Shown here: in pieces, positions 1 to 4,309 of the stretch
Numbering within the stretch: the stretch's first letter is position 1
How the letters are laid out: each line of letters begins with the position of its first letter
Origin: Desulfarculus sp.
GTDB taxonomy: Bacteria; Desulfobacterota; Desulfarculia; Desulfarculales; Desulfarculaceae
Assembly: GCA_020216625.1 (NCBI GenBank)
Contig: JAIUYB010000175.1
Span: forward strand, 1-5,787
Length of the DNA stretch: 5,787 nt
Direction of reading: 5' to 3'
Notes under the pieces: generated by a model
The model's database searches: none
What the model was told of the DNA's origin: nothing
The model's input: the letters and a program-made list of their open reading frames with translations, nothing else
Program-made: the position numbers and the translations under genes

Positions 1-1467
1 GGTGGCGTAGATGGGCAAGGCGCCACGGCCCAGGAAGCCGGCCACGCCGGCCGGGCGCAGGCGCGCGGCCACCGGGGCCTGGCTGGGGGTGAGCTGCCGG
101 GTCAGCCAACCGGATTTATGCACCGTCAGCATGGCATAGACCGGTACCCAGGACAGGGCCAGGAAGTAGAACAGGCTGTAGGGCACGCCCCACAGACAGC
201 GCAGGCTGCGATGGCGGCAGAAATAGACCGTGGCCGGAATCAGACCGCCCAGGGCCGCGAACATCAGCACGGTCAGGATCACCGACAGGGGCATGGCGAC
301 CAGGGAAATCATGCCGCTGACGAACAGGACCTGGGTGATGGTCATGTCGATCCAGCTCAGGCAGATGTTGACCCGGACGCCCAGCTTGCCGGTGCTGCGG
401 AAGTTCTTGAAGACAAAGGAGCAGAGGTCGATGGACTCGCGCACGTCGCTGCGGGCCCAGCGCAGGAGCATCTTGGTCAGGCCCTTGTAGGTGGTGGGCA
501 CGTTGGTGAAGACGTGGGCGTTGCTCTGGAAGACGATATGGTAGCCCTGGCGCAGGATCAGGTTGGTCAGGTAGCGGTCCTCGCCAATGCAGTAGGGTTT
601 GCCCAGCCACATCTCGTTGAGCCACTGGTCGGCCACCGGCAGCACGGCCTTGGTGCGGTAGGCCGACAGGGCGCCGGGGGTGCAGAGCACGGTGTTGACC
701 CGGCTCTGGCTGGCGCGCAGGAAATCGAAGCCAAAGGTGTAGGCCACCTCCATCATCCGGGGGATGAGGCCGGCCTTGAGGTTCAGGGCGCGGACATTGC
801 CGGCTACCCCAGCCACCCGCTGGTCCTTGACCATGGGGCTGACCAGACAGCGCAGGGTGTCGGGCTCGATGATCGAGTCGCTGTCGATGGTGACGATGAC
901 CTCGCCGCTGGTGCGCTGGAAGCCGGCGTAAAGGGCGTGGCGCTTGCCCATGTTGCGCGGCTGCTGGATCAATTCGATGCGGCCGGGGTGCTCGGCGGAG
1001 GCTTTCTTGAGCCACTGCCAGGTGTCGTCCTGGCTGCCGTCGTCCACCGCGATAACCTGGAGTTTTTCGGCGGGATAGTCGCTGGTCACGATGCTGCGCA
1101 GGGTCTCCATGACCAGGCAGCCCTCGTTGTAGGCCGGCACGATGACGGTCAGGGCCGGCAACAGGGCGTCGTCGGCCACCGGCGGCACCGGTTTGTAGGT
1201 CAGCACCAGATAGATGCGCCAGGCCAGGGCGCCGGCGTTGATGTAGAGCAGGGCCTTGCCGATCCAGGCCATGGTCTGCACCCAGACCCGGTTGGCCACG
1301 CTGGCCGAATCCTGATCGGAGCCGAAATAGAGCCAGAGCACCAGGCCCAGCAGGGCGCCGGCGCTCAGCCACAACCAACGCCGGCCCAGGCCGGTACGGG
1401 GTTTGGCGGGAATCGGACAGGCCGCCTCCACGGCGGCGTGACCATCTTTGACAAGCGAGCTTTCCAT
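1..1467 (-). CDS. Membrane glycosyltransferase family 2, hyaluronan synthase/NodC-like (3' end outside window)
   Basis: A processive inner-membrane glycosyltransferase, expected to polymerise a UDP-sugar on the cytoplasmic face and export the chain. The 489 visible residues are open to the left edge, so the C-terminus is missing. Hydrophobic helices lie at about 31-48 and 66-90, the catalytic domain at about 105-350, and further helices at about 370-446. Seen motifs: PAYNEG (111-116), DDG (142-144), DSD as the DxD metal site (195-197), GEDRYLTN (295-302) and LLRWARS (334-340). GEDRYLTN resembles the GDDRxLTN of hyaluronan synthases, and RWARSDVRES resembles the same family, so HAS/NodC type fits better than PgaC or cellulose synthase. 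The usual Gln of QxxRW is Met333. ATG at 1467 is chosen: GGAAAG lies 11 nt upstream, and the in-frame stop is at 1678-1680 with only non-ATG alternatives between. The sugar polymerised cannot be told. Confidence 0.93.
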   Translation of the reverse strand, partial: MESSLVKDGHAAVEAACPIPAKPRTGLGRRWLWLSAGALLGLVLWLYFGSDQDSASVANRVWVQTMAWIGKALLYINAGALAWRIYLVLTYKPVPPVADDALLPALTVIVPAYNEGCLVMETLRSIVTSDYPAEKLQVIAVDDGSQDDTWQWLKKASAEHPGRIELIQQPRNMGKRHALYAGFQRTSGEVIVTIDSDSIIEPDTLRCLVSPMVKDQRVAGVAGNVRALNLKAGLIPRMMEVAYTFGFDFLRASQSRVNTVLCTPGALSAYRTKAVLPVADQWLNEMWLGKPYCIGEDRYLTNLILRQGYHIVFQSNAHVFTNVPTTYKGLTKMLLRWARSDVRESIDLCSFVFKNFRSTGKLGVRVNICLSWIDMTITQVLFVSGMISLVAMPLSVILTVLMFAALGGLIPATVYFCRHRSLRCLWGVPYSLFYFLALSWVPVYAMLTVHKSGWLTRQLTPSQAPVAARLRPAGVAGFLGRGALPIYAT

Positions 1468-1483
1468 CAGCCCAGGTTCTTTC

Positions 1484-1499
1484 CGCCCAACCAAGGGCG
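1484..1499 (-). promoter_or_regulatory. Hairpin overlapping the glycosyltransferase ribosome-binding site
   Basis: A 5-bp inverted repeat (CGCCC at 1484-1488, GGGCG at 1495-1499, 6-nt loop) lies just before the GGAAAG ribosome site (minus strand, 1484-1479) and shares its first base. The fold could hinder ribosome access. The stem is short, so a role is speculative. Confidence 0.3.
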
Positions 1500-1538
1500 A
1501 AAAATTGTGGCGCGGCCCTGCTGCGGTGCCGCCAACCT

Positions 1539-1571
1539 CCGACCATCCCGGTCCCTCGCGCCGGTGGTCGG
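1539..1571 (-). promoter_or_regulatory. Leader hairpin upstream of the glycosyltransferase
   Basis: A perfect 7-bp inverted repeat (CCGACCA at 1539-1545, TGGTCGG at 1565-1571) encloses a second 4-bp stem (CCGG at 1548-1551 and 1561-1564) with a 2-nt bulge and a 9-nt loop. It is the strongest fold in this leader. It lacks a following T-run in either direction, so it is not an ordinary terminator. It lies 72-104 nt upstream of the start codon. An RNA element or protein site are both possible. Confidence 0.45.
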
Positions 1572-1603
1572 ACAATACACAAGACCGTACGACCTCTTTC
1601 CCC

Positions 1604-1615
1604 TTCCCGAAGGAA
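1604..1615 (-). promoter_or_regulatory. Small UUCG-loop hairpin in the leader
   Basis: On the minus-strand transcript this reads UUCC-UUCG-GGAA, a 4-bp stem closed by a C(UUCG)G tetraloop, a known very stable loop type. A second 4-bp stem with a GNRA loop (CCUC-GGAA-GAGG) lies upstream at 1654-1665. Both are short and could be chance in GC-rich DNA. Confidence 0.3.
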
Positions 1616-1705
1616 CAAGAACAGGGGTCGGTGTCTTCGACGCTGGATGTGGTCCTCTTCCGAGGTCTCCCAATACGCTAGCAAAAACCGGGCACAAAAC
1701 CCAAC

Positions 1706-1717
1706 TGATTATAATCA
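1706..1717 (-). promoter_or_regulatory. Palindrome with perfect TATAAT, candidate -10 box for the glycosyltransferase
   Basis: TGATTATAATCA is a perfect 12-bp palindrome that carries TATAAT at 1710-1715 on both strands. Read on the minus strand it would start RNA near 1703 and give a leader of about 235 nt. No -35 match is found at spacings 16-18 (the bases there are GC-rich), so it may need an activator. The dyad repeat at 1748-1764 sits about 45-61 bp upstream of that start, a usual activator position. No plus-strand gene follows that it could serve closely. Confidence 0.4.
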
Positions 1718-1747
1718 ATGCTGGAAAAATTCGCGCCGCCCGCTTGC

Positions 1748-1769
1748 CGGAATCCCTGATTCCGAAATT
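1748..1769. repeat. Dyad-symmetric direct repeat, copy A
   Basis: A 22-bp element that matches copy B (1884-1905) at 19 of 22 positions. Its core is an inverted repeat, CGGAAT-CCCTG-ATTCCG (1748-1764), with perfect 6-bp arms. The shared core of both copies is CGGAA-N7-TTCCG. Likely a protein-binding site upstream of the glycosyltransferase; I do not recognise the regulator. Confidence 0.55.
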
Positions 1770-1883
1770 ACCCCGCCTGGCCGTGGTGGCAAACCTCGCC
1801 CGGGACCTCCGAAAAGACGATAACCAGCCAGCGATATTAACCAAGTCGTGTTTCAGAACCCATGGTTCGGAAATTCGTGGTTG

Positions 1884-1905
1884 CGGAATTCCTGCTTCCG
1901 ATATT
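1884..1905. repeat. Dyad-symmetric direct repeat, copy B
   Basis: Second copy of the 22-bp element, in the same orientation as copy A and offset by 136 bp, close to 13 helical turns. The arms CGGAA (1884-1888) and TTCCG (1896-1900) are kept, although the spacer and outer bases differ at three positions. A weaker CGGAA half-site lies next to it at 1868-1872. Confidence 0.55.
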
Positions 1906-2008
1906 TCCGGTCCGCGCCAATGGTCCATAGTCGGCACGCGATCTCATTCAAGCCCAACCATATGATCAGGTATGAACATTTGCAAGTGTCATTATTTATT
2001 AAATATGG

Positions 2009-2024
2009 TGACGCCCCGGCGTCA
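2009..2024 (-). terminator. Weak terminator-like hairpin at the end of the DUF202 gene
   Basis: TGACGC (2009-2014) and GCGTCA (2019-2024) form a 6-bp stem with a 4-nt loop. In the minus-strand transcript it begins at the stop codon of the DUF202 gene and is followed by an A/U-rich stretch (2008-1991) rather than a clean U-run. It could end that transcript before the glycosyltransferase control region. Confidence 0.35.
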
Positions 2025-2342
2025 GGCGATAAACTCCCGCAACAGGGAGTGCCGGCTTTTGAGCTGGGCCAGGACCTGGTCGGCGTGGCGCAGTTTCAAC
2101 ACCGCCCGCACCACCAAATAGACCCCCAGGCCGGACAAGGCCACGCATAACACCACCAGGGGGATCAACAGGCCCAGGACCTTGCTGGGGTGATAGTAGC
2201 GGCTGGCGGCCACCAAGAAGCTGAGCACGGTCATGGGCAGGGCCATGACCGCGATGCCGGTGCGCAGGGTGGAAAGCGAGGTGCGCTTTTCGGCCAGGAT
2301 GAGCTGGGCCTCGTTTATAATCAGGGGGTCTTCGCTGGCCAT
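2022..2342 (-). CDS. DUF202 family small membrane protein
   Basis: A 106-residue inner-membrane protein of unknown role. The stretch LAEKRTSLSTLRTG (16-29) matches the signature of DUF202/YidH-type proteins (L-x-x-E-R-T-x-L-x-x-x-R-T), just before the first hydrophobic helix at about 29-48. A second helix lies at about 54-81, followed by a charged C-terminal tail rich in Arg, Lys and His. The length is normal for the family. ATG at 2342 is supported by a GAAGAG-like purine run some 7 nt upstream. It lies upstream of the glycosyltransferase on the same strand, but 554 bp and a possible terminator separate them, so it is probably its own unit. It is divergent from the DUF2461 gene. The family has no firm biochemical function, and none is claimed here. 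Confidence 0.85.
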   Translation of the reverse strand: MASEDPLIINEAQLILAEKRTSLSTLRTGIAVMALPMTVLSFLVAASRYYHPSKVLGLLIPLVVLCVALSGLGVYLVVRAVLKLRHADQVLAQLKSRHSLLREFIA

Positions 2343-2381
2343 TCCGCGCTCTTCAGCAATGATGGTGGTGGGAGCCGAATC

Positions 2382-2410
2382 ATTCTAACCCAGCCCCTCG
2401 CGTCTGGCCA
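2382..2410 (-). promoter_or_regulatory. Candidate sigma70-type promoter of the DUF202 gene
   Basis: On the minus strand, TGGCCA (2410-2405; 4 of 6 to TTGACA) is followed after 17 bp by TAGAAT (2387-2382; 5 of 6 to TATAAT). RNA would start near 2375, leaving about 33 nt before the ATG at 2342. Spacing and position fit well; the -35 match is modest. No equally good plus-strand promoter for the DUF2461 gene was found in this 102-bp gap. Confidence 0.4.
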
Positions 2411-2444
2411 GCCGCCGGCGAGGCCCCGCGAGCAGGGAGCAGAC

Positions 2445-3143
2445 ATGTCCTCCAACCTTTTTCAGGGCTTCCCTCCCCAGGGTCTGGAGTTCCTGCGCGG
2501 TCTGGCCGCCCACAATCAGCGGGAGTGGTTCGAGCAGCGCCGCGAGGTCTACGAGCGCGACCTGTTGGAGCCGGCCAAGGCCCTGGTGGTCGACCTGGGC
2601 CAAAACCTGCGCCAGGCCATTCCCGGGCTGATGGTGGACCCCCGGGTCAACCGAGGTCTTTTTCGCATCGCCCGCGACACCCGCTTCAGCCCGGACAAAA
2701 CCCCCTACAAGACCCACCTGGGCCTCTGGTGGTGGGAGGGTCAGGGGCCGCGCATGGCGGGGTCGGGCTTTTATTTTCACCTGGAGCCGCCCACCCTGAT
2801 GCTGGCTGGCGGCCTCTACCGCTTCACCTCGGCCCAACAGGCGGCCTTCCGAGCCCAGGCCACCAGCCCCAAGCCGGGCCGCCGCCTGGCCCAGATTCTA
2901 GGCGAACTGCGGGACCAGGGCTATCAGATTGGCGGCTTGCGCCACCAGCGCCTGCCCCGGGGTTTCGCGCCCGACAGCCTCAACGCCGAACTGCTAAAGC
3001 ACGACGGCCTGCACGCCGCCTTGCACGCCAGTCTGCCGGAGGAGATCGGCAGCTCCGCCCTGGTGGACTGGTGCTTGGAGCGGTTTTTGCCCCTGGTCCC
3101 CCTGCACGACTGGCTGACCGCCCAGGTGGCCAGGGCCGAGTAG
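2445..3143 (+). CDS. DUF2461 family protein (TIGR02453 type)
   Basis: A 232-residue soluble protein of unknown function, of the usual length for DUF2461. Seen family features: an N-terminal FLRGLAAHNQREWFEQRRE segment (16-34), like the family's F-L-x-x-L-x-x-N-N-x-x-x-W-F opening, and the central RIARDTRFSPDKTPYKTHLG block (74-93), close to the family's R-D-x-R-F-S-x-D-K-x-P-Y-K motif. No signal peptide or membrane segment is seen. The start is the ATG at 2445, because GGGAG lies 5 nt before it; the frame is open back to 2190, but that part is the antisense of the DUF202 gene and looks non-coding. It stands alone: divergent from DUF202, convergent with the hydrolase (17-bp gap). The family name is safe; the activity is not known. 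Confidence 0.93.
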   Translation: MSSNLFQGFPPQGLEFLRGLAAHNQREWFEQRREVYERDLLEPAKALVVDLGQNLRQAIPGLMVDPRVNRGLFRIARDTRFSPDKTPYKTHLGLWWWEGQGPRMAGSGFYFHLEPPTLMLAGGLYRFTSAQQAAFRAQATSPKPGRRLAQILGELRDQGYQIGGLRHQRLPRGFAPDSLNAELLKHDGLHAALHASLPEEIGSSALVDWCLERFLPLVPLHDWLTAQVARAE

Positions 3144-3153
3144 GTTTCCTGGC
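3129..3153. terminator. Weak hairpin at the convergent gene junction
   Basis: GCCAGG (3129-3134) and CCTGGC (3148-3153) can pair across a 13-nt loop that contains the DUF2461 stop codon. There is no T-run on either side, and the two convergent genes are only 17 bp apart. It may help end transcription, but the evidence is slight. Confidence 0.2.
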
Positions 3154-3160
3154 GCGTGGT

Positions 3161-3889
3161 TCAGGCCGCCGGCGCGGCGTGGGCCGCCAGCCAGGCCAGG
3201 GTGCGGGCGATGGCCTGGTCCTGGTCGGCTGGCCTGGTCAGGCGATGATCGGCCCCGGGCAGGAGAAGCAGGTCCTTTGGTTCGCCCGCCAAGGCGAAGG
3301 CCCGCCGGGCCTGGCCCACCGGCACCACCTCGTCCCCCTCGCCATGCACGAACAACACCCGGCTGACGCGGGCCAGCACCGCCTCCAGGTCGTGGCGGGC
3401 CATGTCGCGCGCCATCTCCGGCAGGTCCGGCGGCTGGGGGCGCCTGGCCAGGCCTTGCATCAGCTCGACCAGGTCGATGGGCGTGGACCAGCAAACCAAG
3501 GCTTGGGGTGGCTCCAGGTCGGCGGCCAATAGGGCGGCGGTGCCTCCCATGGAGGAGCCCAGATAGGCCCGGGACAACCCCGGGGCCTGATCGCCCAGCC
3601 AGGCGACAGCGGCCAGAAACTCCTCGCGCCGGCCGCTGAGGGTGGTCAGGCGCACCTCGCCCGGGGACTGGCCGCAGCCCCGGGCGTCGTATTGCAGGGC
3701 CAGCCAACCGGCCCCGGCCAGGGCCTGGCAGAGCCGGGTCAACTTGGCGCTTTGCATGGAAGAATACAGGCCGTGGGCCACCACCGCCGTTCCCCGCGGG
3801 GCGCGGTCGGGTTGGTGCAAGCGGGCCGCCAGGCGCTGGTCGCCCAGGGGAATCGAAACCTCCCGGATGCTCAAGGTAGGTTCGGTCAC
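3161..3889 (-). CDS. Alpha/beta hydrolase
   Basis: A 242-residue cytoplasmic serine hydrolase with the alpha/beta fold and a complete-looking catalytic triad: nucleophile Ser113 in GSSMG (111-115), acid Asp186 in GEGDEVVP (183-190), and base His215 in ADHR (213-216). VVAHG (36-40) is the usual oxyanion-hole strand, and QYDARGCGQS (66-75) is the typical strand-turn after it. The short length leaves little room for a cap domain, so it resembles Hydrolase_4/dienelactone hydrolase-like proteins; the substrate cannot be read from the sequence. No signal peptide. The start is GTG at 3889, with AGGTG 9 nt upstream. It begins 3 nt after the stop of the 84-residue upstream gene, so the two are probably co-transcribed and translationally coupled. 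It converges with the DUF2461 gene. Confidence 0.93.
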   Translation of the reverse strand: MTEPTLSIREVSIPLGDQRLAARLHQPDRAPRGTAVVAHGLYSSMQSAKLTRLCQALAGAGWLALQYDARGCGQSPGEVRLTTLSGRREEFLAAVAWLGDQAPGLSRAYLGSSMGGTAALLAADLEPPQALVCWSTPIDLVELMQGLARRPQPPDLPEMARDMARHDLEAVLARVSRVLFVHGEGDEVVPVGQARRAFALAGEPKDLLLLPGADHRLTRPADQDQAIARTLAWLAAHAAPAA

Positions 3890-3892
3890 GAC

Positions 3893-4147
3893 TCAGTGCA
3901 CCTGGGTTTCGGGCTTGATCAGTGGGCGGGTGCGCTCCTCGTGGGAGCGGACCAGGTAGCCGATGATCAAGAGGCTGGCCCGGAAGCGGTCGGGGTCCAT
4001 CTCCCCCGGCTGGAGTTGGCCGCCGAATTTGTTGAACAGCTCGATAAGGTCGGAATCCATCTCGGCCTCGATCAGCCGGGTGATGAAATCGCTGGGTTCC
4101 TGCACCAGCCGCTCGAAAAACTGCGCCGCGGAATCGCGTTTGTGCAT
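3893..4147 (-). CDS. Hypothetical protein of 84 residues
   Basis: I do not recognise this protein. It is a small, soluble, charged and probably mainly helical protein. Visible segments are an amphipathic stretch at about 8-46, a GEMDPDRFRASLLIIGYLV segment (48-66) and a charged tail (68-84). No signal peptide, cysteine cluster or known motif is seen. Codon third positions are strongly G/C, as in the neighbours, which supports real coding. ATG at 4147 is preferred to an in-frame TTG at 4168 because GGGAGG lies 6 nt before the ATG. TGTAAT at 4197-4192 on the minus strand is a possible -10 box some 45 nt upstream of the start, without a clear -35. It precedes the hydrolase by 3 nt, so it may assist or regulate it; that is inference from position alone. 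Confidence 0.72.
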   Translation of the reverse strand: MHKRDSAAQFFERLVQEPSDFITRLIEAEMDSDLIELFNKFGGQLQPGEMDPDRFRASLLIIGYLVRSHEERTRPLIKPETQVH

Positions 4148-4184
4148 GGCGAGCCTCCCGGGCCTCAAATTTCAGCACAAAAGA

Positions 4185-4204
4185 AGGGGTGATTACAAGC
4201 CCCT
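4185..4204. repeat. Short inverted repeat around a possible -10 box
   Basis: AGGGG (4185-4189) and CCCCT (4200-4204) flank a 10-nt centre containing the minus-strand TGTAAT. It could be an operator of the two-gene unit 3161-4147, but the 5-bp arms are easily met by chance. Confidence 0.2.
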
Positions 4205-4226
4205 CCGAGTTGATCCACCCGCGAAC

Positions 4227-4252
4227 GCCTGTCACCATAGGGCTGGACAGGC
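4227..4252. promoter_or_regulatory. Operator-like inverted repeat before the cyclase gene
   Basis: Perfect 7-bp arms GCCTGTC (4227-4233) and GACAGGC (4246-4252) are separated by 12 bp. The right arm covers most of the proposed -35 box (4244-4249). A dimeric regulator bound here would sit where it could block polymerase or act on it. It lies in the 162-bp gap between the divergent cyclase and hypothetical genes, so it could affect both. Confidence 0.45.
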
Positions 4253-4272
4253 ATCGCCATTCTATCTATTGT
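4244..4272 (+). promoter_or_regulatory. Candidate sigma70-type promoter of the cyclase gene
   Basis: TGGACA (4244-4249; 5 of 6 to TTGACA), a 17-bp spacer and TATTGT (4267-4272; 4 of 6 to TATAAT). RNA would start near 4279, leaving about 31 nt before the ATG at 4310. If correct, it also excludes the in-frame GTG at 4271 as a start. Confidence 0.5.
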
Positions 4273-4309
4273 GACGCGTAATCCTAGAAAACCCAACCGG
4301 AGCCCCGAA

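Larger units (their letters stand above)
1468..2021. other. Long intergenic control region upstream of the glycosyltransferase
   Basis: These 554 bp separate the DUF202 stop from the glycosyltransferase start, both on the minus strand. I see no convincing gene: frames open here lack ribosome sites and read into known genes in the wrong frame. The part from about 1690 to 2010 is visibly richer in A+T than the coding DNA. It holds two dyad-symmetric repeats (1748-1769, 1884-1905), a 12-bp palindrome with TATAAT (1706-1717), another short palindrome with arms GAACC/GGTTC (1856-1868) and an AT-rich tract at 1960-2008. The part from 1468 to 1700 is GC-rich and can fold into several hairpins on the minus-strand transcript. 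The layout suggests a regulated promoter with a long leader, which is inference. Confidence 0.7.

Noticed and set aside
116..1684. Long minus-strand frame of 522 codons over the glycosyltransferase
   Set aside because: It is rich in Arg, Gly, Pro and His without family motifs, while the neighbouring frame on the same strand encodes a clear family 2 glycosyltransferase.
1468..1720. GEMM (c-di-GMP) riboswitch or sigma54 promoter in the leader
   Set aside because: The conserved GEMM core segments are not found, and no GG-N10-GC pair in good -24/-12 context is present.
1467..1937. Minus-strand frame of 156 codons before the glycosyltransferase
   Set aside because: No recognisable domain, no ribosome site and unlikely composition. 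It covers the repeats and hairpins, which explain the conserved-looking segments better. Its stop overlaps the glycosyltransferase ATG, so weak coupling cannot be fully excluded.
118..1965. Plus-strand frame of 615 codons opposite the glycosyltransferase
   Set aside because: An antisense shadow in GC-rich DNA with biased Gly/His/Gln/Asp content; no family match and it runs on into the control region.
1957..1985. Minus-strand TTGCAA-N17-TATGGT as the glycosyltransferase promoter
   Set aside because: Each box matches only 4 of 6 and the leader would be about 480 nt; the perfect TATAAT at 1710-1715 is nearer. Kept only as a weak alternative.
2994..4238. Minus-strand frame of 414 codons over the hydrolase
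   Set aside because: A Pro/Arg/Gly-rich shadow; the hydrolase frame has a complete catalytic triad, and this one has none.
4271..4309. In-frame GTG at 4271 as an earlier cyclase start
   Set aside because: No ribosome site precedes it, and it lies inside the proposed -10 box; the ATG at 4310 has GGAG at good spacing.
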